A stretch of DNA of 64,000 nt from Nocardia brevicatena NBRC 12119 (lineage in GTDB: Bacteria > Actinomycetota > Actinomycetes > Mycobacteriales > Mycobacteriaceae). How positions within the stretch are numbered: position 1 is the stretch's first letter; each line of letters begins with the position of its first letter. The notes beneath the pieces are model-generated. The model was given only the letters and a program-made list of their open reading frames with translations. It was not told where the DNA came from and made no database searches. The stretch covers positions 62,001 through 126,000 of the forward strand of contig NZ_BAFU01000068.1 of NCBI RefSeq assembly GCF_000308495.1, in the 5' to 3' direction. This document shows, in pieces, positions 16,612 to 25,557 of the stretch. Position numbers and translations under genes: made by a program.

Positions 16612-19404
16612 CTACCGTACGACAGAAGCCATAGGGATGAGGCCGAGGTCGGCGAGTACAGCCGCACCGCGGGCGGCATGGTCACCGCCGGCGAGCACTC
16701 TGGTTCGTGCCGACTGATAACCGCAACCGGCGGCGTCGAACGCGTCCACCGTGGCGAGCAGCCGCTCCCGGTCGTTGGTGAACAGTGCTTCCGCCCGCGC
16801 CACGATGGCGCCGGCGACAGGATTGCCCGCGACGAGGGACCGGGCCTCGGCCAGCCGGTCGCCGGCGTCGGAGCTCCCGGCGAGCACCGCAGCCTCGGCA
16901 CGCAGCGCCACATACCAGTGGAGCCAGATCCAGGTGATCCACCGCCACACCTCGCCGGGCTCGGCCGCCATCCGTTCCAGCGCCGCGCGCGCCTGCCCAC
17001 GGTGAAGCAGGGCCAGCGCGTCGAAGACGGCGCCGTAGCCGTGGGTATGGCCCGGTAGGGGGCCGAGCCGACGCAGCACCGCGTCCCATTCGTCGCGGGC
17101 ATCGTGGTCGTCGCGCAGATCGTGGATCATCGTCACGCCGGCCACCGCCGGACCGAGCGCCGACATGGCGGGATTACCGGCCCGCTGCCACGCCTCGAGG
17201 AACCGGACACTGTGGGTGAGTACCTCGTCGACATTGCCCGCCAACGCGTCCGCGACCAGCAGTCGGCTCGTCGCACGATGACCGACCTCGGCCGGCAACG
17301 GATGATCCGCGAGTTGCCGTGCCCACCGCCGGGCACCTCGTAGGTCTCCGGCGCCGAGGCCGGAATCGGCGGCCTCGCCGAGCGCTTCGATCAGCTCGTG
17401 GGTGGCGGCCGGGGTAACCGGAGCGGACTCCAGCAACACCATCCGCCGCCGCGCTGTGGCCGCCGCGGCGAAGGTGTCGCCGGCCCAACTGTGGACGCCT
17501 GCAAACGTGTCGAGCGCGGCGGACTCGGCGAGCGGATCGCCCGTGCGGTGAGCGAGTTCGACCGCGTGTTCGGCACGCTCGATCATCTCCGCTACGGCGT
17601 CGACGGGCGGGTACTGGGCCGGGAGGGCCTCGGTGAGCGCACGCCCGGCGTCGGCCAGTGCCGCGGCGGCCCGTGCGGCCGGATCGTCTCCGGCCAACCG
17701 CCGCGCTTCGGAGACGAGAACGACCGGTTCCTCCGGCGACAGGGGCCGGGCGAACGTGGTCGCGAACCGGTACGCGGTGGCGGCGGCGGACGCCAGGCCG
17801 CGGGCGGCTCCCGCCATGTCACCGGACCGACGGGCGGCCTCCGCCGACGCGCGGTGCAGGCGGTACATATCATCGCCCCGCATCCGGCATCCGGCCACGG
17901 CAGCGGCATGCCGCAGCCACGAGGCGGCGGCCGTATCGTCCGCGAGCGTGGCCGCCTGCTCATAGCGCATCTGGGACTCGCCGATCAGGTTCCGGGCGAA
18001 GCACAATTCCGCCAGGTGCCCGGCCAGGGCGTACGCGTCCGCGCGCCGCTCCGGCCGGTCGGCGGCCCACGCCAGGGCGGCGCGGAAGTCGTCGGCCACC
18101 GCGTCGAACCGGGCCCGCCGGTCCGCTTGCGCCACGGCCAGGTCGGCGGCCTCCGTCAGGCACCAGCGAAGATGCCGGGCCCGGGTGTCGTCGAGCTCAC
18201 CGGCCTGCTCGAGCTGCTCCACCCCGTACCGACGAATGGTTTCCAGGGCCCGGTACGCGGTTCCGCTCGAGCCCGTCGTCACCACCAGCAGGCTCTGCTC
18301 GGCGAGCCGGGCCAACCCGTCGGCGACCATGGTCGTCTCGGACGCGGTCACCTCCGCGGCCGCCTCGACGGTGACCGATTTCGTGAACACCGAAACCCGC
18401 CGCAGAATCATTCGATCGTTCGGCTCCAGCAGAGCATGACTCCAGTCCAGCGCTGCCCGCACCGAACGGTGCCGATCCTCGGCACGCGAGCCGCCGGCCA
18501 GCATGCGAAGCTGATCGGACAGACCGGCTTCGAGACCATCCAACCCGAGGGTGGTCCAGCGGGCCGCGGCCAACTCGATCGCCAGCGCCACCCCGTCCAG
18601 CCGCTCGCAGAACGCGGCGACCCGGTCACGCAGCGCGTGGTTCGGCGGCCAACCGCTCGCTGCCGCGCGATCCATGAACAACGCCACCGCGTCCGAATCA
18701 CCCGCTTCCGCCACCGACATGGGCGGAACCGGATACACCCGTTCGAACGGCACCATCAGCCGCGCCCGACCGGTCACCAGCACCGTCACCCCCGGACATG
18801 CCGCGAGCAGACGTTCGAGGAAGGGCGCCACCCCGTCCCGCACATGTTCGCAGTTGTCCAGCACCAGCAAGGCGAGCCGGTCGGCCAGCGCGGTCGGCAC
18901 CGACTCGTCCATGCCACGGCCCGGCTGCTCCCCCAGGCCCAGCGCGAGCGCGACCGTACCGGCGACCGCGCGAATATCCGGATTGGTGACCGGTACCAGG
19001 TCGACGAACCACACGCCGTCGGGGTACTCGCCGGCCACCTCCGCGGCGACCGCCAACGCGAGCCGTGTCTTACCCACACCACCCGGCCCGACCGCGGTCA
19101 CCTGCCGGTGCCCACGGAGCAGCTCGGCCAATTCGGCACGCTCCCGCACCCGGCCGATGAACGAGGTCAGCGATGTCGGCAGGACCGGGGCCGGGAGTGA
19201 CCGCTCGGCACCGGTCGCCCCGGCCGCGCGCTGGGCGAGTGCCCGCCGATCCGGAACCTCGAGCTTGCGCAGCAGCGAGGAGACATGGCTTTCCACGGTC
19301 CGCACGGAGATGAACAGTCGCGTGCCGATCTCGGCATTACTGAGGTGCTCCCCCACCAGCGCCAGCACTTCGGCTTCCCGAGCCGAGATCTCCACCGTCG
19401 CCAC
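16612..19404 (-). CDS. Large LuxR-type regulator with N-terminal HTH, AAA/NB-ARC ATPase and TPR-like region
   Basis: About 930 aa, using the GTG at 19404 (a GAGG five bases upstream favours it over the GTG at 19407). Residues ~5-60 form a LuxR helix-turn-helix (ISAREAEVLALVGEHLSNAE, TVESHVSSLLRKL). An AAA/NB-ARC module follows with Walker A GPGGVGKTRLAL, Walker B LLVLDNCEH and a GLPLA-like GVALAIEL motif. The remaining ~500 residues are Ala-rich helical repeats of the TPR/BTAD kind. Having the HTH at the front rather than the back separates it from MalT-type LAL regulators but is common in actinobacteria. It is divergent from the glyoxalase/DUF1801 pair, which it may control. Confidence 0.88.
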   Translation of the reverse strand: MATVEISAREAEVLALVGEHLSNAEIGTRLFISVRTVESHVSSLLRKLEVPDRRALAQRAAGATGAERSLPAPVLPTSLTSFIGRVRERAELAELLRGHRQVTAVGPGGVGKTRLALAVAAEVAGEYPDGVWFVDLVPVTNPDIRAVAGTVALALGLGEQPGRGMDESVPTALADRLALLVLDNCEHVRDGVAPFLERLLAACPGVTVLVTGRARLMVPFERVYPVPPMSVAEAGDSDAVALFMDRAAASGWPPNHALRDRVAAFCERLDGVALAIELAAARWTTLGLDGLEAGLSDQLRMLAGGSRAEDRHRSVRAALDWSHALLEPNDRMILRRVSVFTKSVTVEAAAEVTASETTMVADGLARLAEQSLLVVTTGSSGTAYRALETIRRYGVEQLEQAGELDDTRARHLRWCLTEAADLAVAQADRRARFDAVADDFRAALAWAADRPERRADAYALAGHLAELCFARNLIGESQMRYEQAATLADDTAAASWLRHAAAVAGCRMRGDDMYRLHRASAEAARRSGDMAGAARGLASAAATAYRFATTFARPLSPEEPVVLVSEARRLAGDDPAARAAAALADAGRALTEALPAQYPPVDAVAEMIERAEHAVELAHRTGDPLAESAALDTFAGVHSWAGDTFAAAATARRRMVLLESAPVTPAATHELIEALGEAADSGLGAGDLRGARRWARQLADHPLPAEVGHRATSRLLVADALAGNVDEVLTHSVRFLEAWQRAGNPAMSALGPAVAGVTMIHDLRDDHDARDEWDAVLRRLGPLPGHTHGYGAVFDALALLHRGQARAALERMAAEPGEVWRWITWIWLHWYVALRAEAAVLAGSSDAGDRLAEARSLVAGNPVAGAIVARAEALFTNDRERLLATVDAFDAAGCGYQSARTRVLAGGDHAARGAAVLADLGLIPMASVVR

Positions 19405-19607
19405 CACGACCTCATTCTGCCGTACCCCGGTCCCGGGATCGGACTCGGTGGTCTGTTTCCGTGGTGGGAGGTGGTGATCCGTGCCTCCGATCAGTGGACG
19501 GTTCCGTGGTCGCCACGGATGTGGACCGGGCCCATCGGAGGAGAAACTGTGAACACATCCGGTTCGCCCCACCGGGCAGACCAGGACCCACGACCTCAGG
19601 AGTGACC

Positions 19608-19964
19608 ATGACCAATTCGTCCACCCAGGGCATCAAGACCGTCCTGCATCCGGTATCCGATCTGACGGCGGCCAAGGCGGTGTACACCGCCCTCCTGGGT
19701 ATCGCACCGCAGACCGACTCGCCCTACTACGTCGGCTTCGAAGCCGAGGGCCAGCACATCGGCCTGGTGCCGGACGGTGGCCCGCAGAGTATGGCCACAC
19801 CGGTGGCCTACTGGCACGTCCCGAACATCGAGGCCAAGCTGTCCAACCTGACCGCCGCGGGCGCCACCGTGAAAGAACCCGCGCACGAAGTCGGGGGTGG
19901 CCGCCTGGTCGCCACCGTCACCGACATCGACGGCAACGTCCTCGGCCTCATCCAGGACCGCTGA
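19608..19964 (+). CDS. Glyoxalase/bleomycin-resistance fold (VOC) protein
   Basis: 118 aa, ATG at 19608 with AGGAG upstream. Typical single-domain VOC pattern: IKTVLHPVSDLTAAKAVYTA at the N-terminus, YYVGFEAEGQHIGLVP in the middle, and the second half ending VTDIDGNVLGLIQ. His and Glu/Asp residues of the metal site are only partly conserved, so the substrate is unknown. It is followed 69 bases later by a DUF1801 gene in the same direction, probably one operon. The pair is divergent from the LuxR/AAA regulator. Confidence 0.88.
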   Translation: MTNSSTQGIKTVLHPVSDLTAAKAVYTALLGIAPQTDSPYYVGFEAEGQHIGLVPDGGPQSMATPVAYWHVPNIEAKLSNLTAAGATVKEPAHEVGGGRLVATVTDIDGNVLGLIQDR

Positions 19965-20033
19965 GTGTCGCCCGCGCTCATCCGTCCCACCGACGACCCC
20001 TACCCTCTCGAACTCACGCAAAGGAACCGACCC

Positions 20034-20504
20034 ATGGCTGCCCAGAAGCCCGCCACCCGCGCTACCCGGACCAAGACCACCGCGGGATTCAGCGACGAAG
20101 AACGTGCCGCGATGAAAGAGCACGCCAGTGAACTGAAGACAGCCGCCCGCCGCGGCCCCCGCGCCACCGAGGCGGACGGCGAGAAGGATGTGCTCGCCAA
20201 GATCGCCGAAATGGCGGAATCCGATCGTGCCCTGGCCGAACGGATCCATGCCATCATCACCGCACACGCACCGGGCCTGTCGCCCAAACTCTGGTACGGC
20301 ATGCCCGCCTACGCCAAGGACGGCAACGTCGTGTGCTTCTTCCGCAGCGCGGAGAAGTTCAAGACGCGGTACGCCACACTCGGTTTCGAGGACAAGGCGA
20401 ACCTCGACGACGGCACCATGTGGCCGACCTCCTTCGCACTGACCGCACTGACCGCCTCCGACGAGGTGATGATCGGCGAGCTCGTGAAGAAAGCGGCCGC
20501 CTGA
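20034..20504 (+). CDS. DUF1801 protein (YdhG/iron-chaperone-like fold)
   Basis: 156 aa, ATG at 20034 after an AAGGA site. The N-terminal half is Lys/Ala-rich ([18 protein letters not shown]). The C-terminal half has the DUF1801 core: [40 protein letters not shown], then [13 protein letters not shown]. The fold is related to frataxin-like and YdeI proteins; the molecular role is not established. It is the second gene of a likely two-gene unit with the VOC protein and ends in a hairpin (20512-20536). Confidence 0.85.
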   Translation: MAAQKPATRATRTKTTAGFSDEERAAMKEHASELKTAARRGPRATEADGEKDVLAKIAEMAESDRALAERIHAIITAHAPGLSPKLWYGMPAYAKDGNVVCFFRSAEKFKTRYATLGFEDKANLDDGTMWPTSFALTALTASDEVMIGELVKKAAA

Positions 20505-20511
20505 GGGCAGC

Positions 20512-20536
20512 GCCTGCCCCGCCCCTGATGGCAGGC
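20512..20536 (+). terminator. Possible hairpin terminator after the DUF1801 gene
   Basis: Inverted repeat GCCTGCC / GGCAGGC with an 11-base loop, beginning a few bases after the stop codon. There is no U-tract, which is usual in high-GC actinobacteria. Confidence 0.5.
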
Positions 20537-20727
20537 CCGCCCGCGTCAGCGCATGTGATGCCGCCCATCGGGCCTCCTGTGCGGCCCATGGCCCGGCTGC
20601 CCGGTTTCCGGAAACGAAACCCCCCGCTGTAGCGGACGTTCGCCGAGGGCACCTCTACCGGAGAGTGAGTGGCGACCGGCTCACCGAGTCGATGGGCACC
20701 GGGTTCGCCGTCCCGACAATCAGCACT

Positions 20728-21190
20728 ATGCGCGGATTCCTCCGCCTCCTGCCAATACTCGCCGCCTGCACGGCCCGGTCCCACTCCGGGCCCGTCATGG
20801 CGGTCCCGCCCGAAGAATCCGATATTCGTCTGCGCCATCATCCCGTATCGATCGACTATTAGGCCCACGAAGATGCGCATATCGATATATCCATCGTTCT
20901 GAACCGCGCCGACGACCAGGCGCACCGGATCGGCACCCTGGTCTCGCTGCCGGACGGACCCGCACCTCGGGAGCGGCGAGATCCCGCGGGCGGTGAATTC
21001 CCCCGGAACTGCACACCCGATTCGATATCGTCTCCCTCGACCCGCGCGGTGCGCGGCGCAGCCACCTCATCCGCTGCGATTCCGGCTCGGTGGACGACCG
21101 ACCCGGCCCGGTGCCGGACGCGGGCGGAGCCCGGCCCGCGTTCGAAGAATGGTCGCGCGATGCTCATGTGGAGACTCCGCTCCGGATAAG
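20728..21190 (+). pseudogene. Degraded secreted alpha/beta hydrolase (TAP-like peptidase type)
   Basis: From the ATG at 20728 a leader (MRGFLRLLPILAAC) runs to VSIDY, then meets an in-frame TAG at ~20860. The same frame continues with coherent protein (ISIVLNRADDQAHRIGTLVS, LPDGPA). A second frame then carries LHTRFDIVSLDPRGARRSHL and IRCDSG, which is the oxyanion-region motif of TAP-type hydrolases (FDIVSLDPRGxGRS). The nucleophile region and everything after it are gone. At least three lesions are visible: a stop, a frameshift and a 3' truncation. The DNA up to the helicase start is otherwise non-coding. Confidence 0.6.
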
Positions 21191-21256
21191 GAGGGGTTCC
21201 GGGCCATACGGTAGGGTGTCCGTAATACCTGGACCCGATCTGGGCCGATACCCTTC

Positions 21257-21280
21257 GGCGCGAATTCCGAATTCCGCGCC
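21257..21280. promoter_or_regulatory. Palindromic stem in the helicase leader
   Basis: GGCGCG-AATTC-C-GAATT-C-CGCGCC forms an almost perfect 24-base inverted repeat about 60 bases before the helicase start codon. It could be a leader-RNA hairpin controlling translation or an operator. DEAD-box helicase genes often have structured leaders, so the leader role is favoured. Confidence 0.45.
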
Positions 21281-21340
21281 GGGAACCGCAACTCCGCCTC
21301 GACGGGCGCACAGCCCGACCGGACCTCGCGGTCACCTCCG

Positions 21341-23017
21341 ATGCCGAAAGGCGCCAATACCTTCATGCCTGCCAACGCTGCTGCCGCGCGTTCATTAGCC
21401 GACCTCGGCGTGCGCGCCGATATCGTCGACGCACTCGCAACCGACGGAATCATCGAGCCGTTCCCCATCCAGGCCGCCACCTTGCCCGATTCACTCGCCG
21501 GCCGCGATGTGCTCGGACGCGGTAAGACCGGCAGCGGGAAAACCCTTGCCTTCGCCATTCCGGTCGTCGCGCGGCTCGCCGGAGCGATCCGGGCCCCGGG
21601 CCGGCCCACAGGGCTGATCCTGGCACCCACCCGGGAGCTCGCGACCCAGATCGCCGCCACTGTCACGCCGCTGGCCGAGATCTGCGGACTGCGGGTGACC
21701 ACCATTTTCGGCGGTGTGCCGGCGAACCGCCAGGTCAGAGCGCTGAAGCAGGGAGTCGATATCGTCGTCGCCTGCCCGGGCCGACTCGAGGACCTGATCC
21801 GGCAGCGCGCCCTCACGCTGGACGATGTGCGGATCACCGCGCTGGACGAGGCCGACCACATGGCCGACCTCGGATTCCTGCCCGCGGTGACCCGCATCCT
21901 CGCGGCCACTCCCCCGGACGGCCAGCGTCTGCTGTTCTCGGCCACTTTGGACAACGGTGTGGGGAAGCTGGTCGACCGTTTCCTGCGCACACCGGTCTCG
22001 CATTCGGTCGACGAGGCGGCGGCCCCGGTGCCGACCATGCGGCATCACGTCTTCGAGGTCGACGGCGCCGACGCCAAGAAGGAACTCGTCCACGCGCTGG
22101 CGGCCGGAGGCGGACGCCGCATCCTGTTCATGCGCACCAAACACCACGCCCGCCGACTCACCACCCAGCTCACCAAATCGGGTATCCCGGCGGTCGACCT
22201 GCACGGCAATCTCTCCCAACCGGCGCGCGACCGCAACCTCGCCGCGTTCGCCGCGGGTACCGCCCGGGTGATGGTCGCGACGGATATCGCCGCGCGCGGT
22301 ATCCACATCGACGACCTGGAACTGGTCGTTCACGTCGACCCGCCCGCCGAACACAAGGCCTACCTGCACCGCTCGGGCCGAACCGCCCGCGCTGGTACGG
22401 CGGGAACCGTGGTCACACTGGTCTTGTCCGAGCAGCGTAAGGACGTGGCGGCGCTGCTGCGCAAGGCGGGCATCGATGTCCAGCCGCGTGCGGTGACCGC
22501 CCACTCCCCGATCATCACCACCCTGACCGGTGGTCCGGTACCCGCCGAACCCACTCCCGCCGAACTCCCGGCCTCGGCGCCCGGTCCGGATCAGACTCGG
22601 GCGGCCACCGCCAAACCCAGAAAATCCAGGCGCGGACGCCGGCCGGCCGGAGTCGGCGGCGCAACGGACCAGCCTCGGGAGGCGAGGCCGGCCGCTGCCG
22701 AGCGGGTACCAGCACAGGGCAGCGCCCGAACCCGGTCGGACAGCACGGGCAAGCAATCGGCGCAGGGCTGTCGTTCCGGCGCGGCCGAACACGCCGGCGT
22801 GCGCGGGACCGCCGGGCGACGCGGGAGTTCTTCCGGACGGGCCGGGAACCGTGCGGCGGCGGGGCACGAGGTCCGCCGGCCTGCCGCCGCAACACGGAAG
22901 CAACCGCCATCCGGGGCGGACGCGGCCACCGGGCGCGGTGGTGCCGGAACCGGCGACCACACCGACCCGGTGCGTGGGCGCCGCACGCCCCGCCGGGCAA
23001 CCCGGCCCGCGGGCTGA
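21341..23017 (+). CDS. DEAD-box ATP-dependent RNA helicase
   Basis: 558 aa; ATG at 21341 or, eight codons later, the ATG at 21365 (MPANAAAARSLADLGV). All core motifs are present in order: Q-motif FPIQAATLP, motif I GRGKTGSGKT, Ia PTRELATQ, Ib CPGRLED, II LDEADHMADLGF, III SATL, V TDIAARGIHIDD, VI HRSGRTARAGTAG. Core length is ~390 residues. The last ~170 residues are an Arg/Ala/Gly/Pro-rich disordered tail likely to bind RNA. This is the RhlE/DeaD-like class used in cold-shock, rRNA and mRNA remodelling. The gene stands alone. Confidence 0.93.
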   Translation: MPKGANTFMPANAAAARSLADLGVRADIVDALATDGIIEPFPIQAATLPDSLAGRDVLGRGKTGSGKTLAFAIPVVARLAGAIRAPGRPTGLILAPTRELATQIAATVTPLAEICGLRVTTIFGGVPANRQVRALKQGVDIVVACPGRLEDLIRQRALTLDDVRITALDEADHMADLGFLPAVTRILAATPPDGQRLLFSATLDNGVGKLVDRFLRTPVSHSVDEAAAPVPTMRHHVFEVDGADAKKELVHALAAGGGRRILFMRTKHHARRLTTQLTKSGIPAVDLHGNLSQPARDRNLAAFAAGTARVMVATDIAARGIHIDDLELVVHVDPPAEHKAYLHRSGRTARAGTAGTVVTLVLSEQRKDVAALLRKAGIDVQPRAVTAHSPIITTLTGGPVPAEPTPAELPASAPGPDQTRAATAKPRKSRRGRRPAGVGGATDQPREARPAAAERVPAQGSARTRSDSTGKQSAQGCRSGAAEHAGVRGTAGRRGSSSGRAGNRAAAGHEVRRPAAATRKQPPSGADAATGRGGAGTGDHTDPVRGRRTPRRATRPAG

Positions 23018-23168
23018 GTCCTACGATGTCCCGCGACCCCGTCCGATCGACGTCCCGACGGTCCTGAGTCCAGCCGTTTCCCGGTGGACCCAGGCCTCCG
23101 GGCTCCGTGAGCGCCGGCGATCAGGGCCGAGGTCTAGTCCAGTTCCCATTCGCGTACGAGGAGATCGG

Positions 23169-24809
23169 TCAAAACCTGCTGCCGGGCCTGGACCGTTCCG
23201 GAGTCCACTTGTCACATCCCAGCACCTGAGTCGTCAGCGCGAACACCGCAGAACCTGTCAGAGTGGTGAAGTACCGTGCCTTTTTTCTCTCGAAGTCGTA
23301 GTTTCTGGCCTGGCTGTTCTTCTGCCGATTGAGGAGCAACAGGTTCCCGAGGCGATGGACCCAGTACTCGCGCTGCTCCGGAGTGAAGTCCTGCTTCCAC
23401 TGGCTGTCGGCCCGTGGGTTCTGCGGCAGCACATGTTCGATGCTGATGATGCCATGTGAATAGTTGGCGCCGGGGTCGTTGGCGAGAATTTCGTCCAGGC
23501 GCAACATGAGGTATCGGACCCGCTTGGTCTGCATGAGGTAGACGGGGCCATCGAGCACATCGCGTGCTTCGGCCTTCTCCACGTCACTCGGCTCGGATGA
23601 CGGCGCCTCCAGCCCATACCCACGCTTCAATTCTTCCAGCAGGCTCAGATACCGGATGAGACGAGGTGTTGTGTACCCGCGTCGCAGCAGTGAACTCGCG
23701 GCCAGGCGCTCGAGCTTGCGGAGGAACTCACCGAGGAACGCAGCATCGTCTCCGTGGTGGGTAATGGCCCACAACGCAGGGGGCCGCCAGTCCTTGTTGT
23801 CGAGGGTGGCAAGCCGCTTCAGCCAACCATTCACCGATTCCCACCCCGCCCCGGGGCCGAAATCGTGCGCTACGGTCCGCTCGTACGCCTTGCCGTAGGG
23901 AAGCAGCAGATCCTCGACGAAATCGGATGCCCGTCCGCTGTCGATATAGTCGTCGAGCACCTGCTCCGGGAACTCTTTCAGCAGTTCACGGCGAGCGCGC
24001 TTGCCGTTCACGATCGTTCGGATGTCCTGGAACAGCTCGGTGAAATCTTCACTGCCGAGCGCTTCTTCTATGTCCTCCCAGCGCTTGGCATAGTCCGAGT
24101 CTTCGGCCGGCGCGCCGATAACCTGGGACTTGAATATATCCGCGGGTGCGAGATCCAGGCCCCGGGCGTTCATAACGCTGAAGATCCGGTACGCGCTGTT
24201 CAGATCGGGAGTACTGACTACCACCAGAAAAGTTCGGGTGCTCATCAATGTAGCCAAGGCCTTGCGTTTCGCCTCGTCCCACGACGCCAGACGAGTTCGC
24301 AGAGCGGCGGCGTTGTCCCGGATCGCGCGCTGGGGTTCGCTTTCGACCGTGTTGTCGGACAGTGCGATCAGGTGCACGATTCTTCCGGGTTCCTGCACGT
24401 ACTTCGAGAAGAAGAACCGGTCTTGGCGGCGCAACGTCAACCGGGGCTTGGCAGCGATACCGGACAGCTCACTACCCGGCTCGAGCACCAGAACACCGAG
24501 TTCCTCCGCGAATCTGCCAGTACTGAGATCCCGCAGCACCGAGAACAGGATGCTCAATGTAGTCAGGCGCTGTTGTCCGTCGATCACGTCGTACGCTGTC
24601 TCCGACTTCTGGACCAGCACCAGAGAGCCGAGGAAGTAGGGCTCGTCCGAATCACGCCCGAGACTTTCCTCGAGGTCGTCGAGCAGTTGCAGCGCCTGAT
24701 CGATGCCCCAGCGGTAGGGACGTTGGTAGTCGGGGATGGTGAACTCGTAGTCGCTGGAGAACACCTTACGCAACGGATGTTCATGCGCGGTCAGAGTCTT
24801 CTGCATCAT
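23169..24809 (-). CDS. DUF262-DUF1524 (GmrSD-like) nuclease, possible type IV restriction enzyme, tail frameshifted
   Basis: 546 aa from the ATG at 24809 (or 24806), RBS GAGG. The N-terminal DUF262 (ParB/Srx-like NTPase-nuclease) is marked by DYQRPYRWG and DGQQRLTTLSILF. The C-terminal DUF1524 HNH-type nuclease is marked by SIEHVLPQNP and RLGNLLLLNRQKNSQARNYDF. Such proteins act against modified phage DNA (GmrSD, BrxU, SspE relatives). The last codons are shifted: after WTPE the frame gives RSRPGSRF and stops at 23169. Adding one A near 23196-23197 gives a normal helical tail (VQARQQVLTDLLVREWELD) ending at 23134. It opens the defence island. Confidence 0.82.
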   Translation of the reverse strand: MMQKTLTAHEHPLRKVFSSDYEFTIPDYQRPYRWGIDQALQLLDDLEESLGRDSDEPYFLGSLVLVQKSETAYDVIDGQQRLTTLSILFSVLRDLSTGRFAEELGVLVLEPGSELSGIAAKPRLTLRRQDRFFFSKYVQEPGRIVHLIALSDNTVESEPQRAIRDNAAALRTRLASWDEAKRKALATLMSTRTFLVVVSTPDLNSAYRIFSVMNARGLDLAPADIFKSQVIGAPAEDSDYAKRWEDIEEALGSEDFTELFQDIRTIVNGKRARRELLKEFPEQVLDDYIDSGRASDFVEDLLLPYGKAYERTVAHDFGPGAGWESVNGWLKRLATLDNKDWRPPALWAITHHGDDAAFLGEFLRKLERLAASSLLRRGYTTPRLIRYLSLLEELKRGYGLEAPSSEPSDVEKAEARDVLDGPVYLMQTKRVRYLMLRLDEILANDPGANYSHGIISIEHVLPQNPRADSQWKQDFTPEQREYWVHRLGNLLLLNRQKNSQARNYDFERKKARYFTTLTGSAVFALTTQVLGCDKWTPERSRPGSRF

Positions 24810-25032
24810 TTGTCCTCGCCGAAATCGTAAGGCCCAGAGAACTTCCCTGCTCAGGGCATCGCACATGCGCCGAGGCAGTGTATCCGGACAACAGCCTCCG
24901 GCGTAGCGGCATTCGTCCGGATCGACAAGGGCTGCTGCACGGATAGGTGACAACTCGAGCTGACTCTCACCACCAAGCGACCAGATAACGATGGCAATAC
25001 CGGCAGCGCCGCCGGGCCACCCGCGGTGTGCG

Positions 25033-25062
25033 ACACTTGGAGCGACTCATCACTCCAGGTGT
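25033..25062. promoter_or_regulatory. Inverted repeat beyond the SLOG gene
   Basis: ACACTTGGAG, ten bases, CTCCAGGTGT: ten-base arms with one mismatch (G-U in RNA). It lies between the minus-strand SLOG gene stop (25084) and the DUF262 gene start (24809). It can be a terminator for the former or an operator for the latter. Confidence 0.45.
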
Positions 25063-25083
25063 ACACTCCCGGAGAAGCGCCGG

Positions 25084-25554
25084 TCAGGCACGTGTTGCGC
25101 CGTCGGGCCACACCACATCCACAGGCACTCCGCGTTCTCGTGCGAGTCTCACCACGCTGCCAGTACCGCCGGCCTCGCCACCTTCCCCGTCCCACACCGC
25201 GACCAGCCGGTCAGCCGACCCGAGCAGCGCCTCGTTCGCCGCCTCGTACGCTTCCCGGCCGGCCTCCTCGAAATCCATCACCCGAACCTCGGACGCGCGC
25301 GCCACCAGCTCGTCGAACACCGATACGTGATCAGGCTTCACTTTGGCCTCGCGGTAATTCCGGGAAGGCAACACCACCTCGAGTTCACCGCCCATCTCGA
25401 GCACCGCTCGTGCGAACACCGAATCGGCGCCACGCGCAATACAGCTCACCCCCACCAGATCGGAAACGTCGGCGAGGCGCCGAGTGATCTCCTCGCGCAC
25501 CAGCACCGCGGTTTCCTCAGTGATGTTCATGTGCCCGGTCACAGCGACCCGCAT
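25084..25554 (-). CDS. SLOG-fold (DprA/LOG-like Rossmann) protein
   Basis: 156 aa. It starts MRVAVTGHMNITEETA and carries SCIARGADSVFARAVLEMGG, the nucleotide-binding loop region of SLOG proteins, then LEVVLPSRNYREAKVKPDH and RLVAVWDG. SLOG domains bind nucleotides or derived signals and occur in conflict systems with effectors. It lies three bases after the XRE-TPR regulator gene on the same strand, so it is probably its operon partner. A degraded relative of its central part occurs at 47181-47326. Actinobacterial genomes often pair this gene with XRE-TPR regulators; the ligand is unknown. Confidence 0.8.
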   Translation of the reverse strand: MRVAVTGHMNITEETAVLVREEITRRLADVSDLVGVSCIARGADSVFARAVLEMGGELEVVLPSRNYREAKVKPDHVSVFDELVARASEVRVMDFEEAGREAYEAANEALLGSADRLVAVWDGEGGEAGGTGSVVRLARERGVPVDVVWPDGATRA

Positions 25555-25557
25555 AGT

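Noticed and set aside
17398-19200. 600-codon plus-strand open frame opposite the LuxR/AAA regulator
   Set aside because: Arg/Gly/Pro/His-rich composition and no motifs; the minus strand encodes the regulator.
21491-22960. Minus-strand frame opposite the RNA helicase
   Set aside because: Shadow of the DEAD-box gene.
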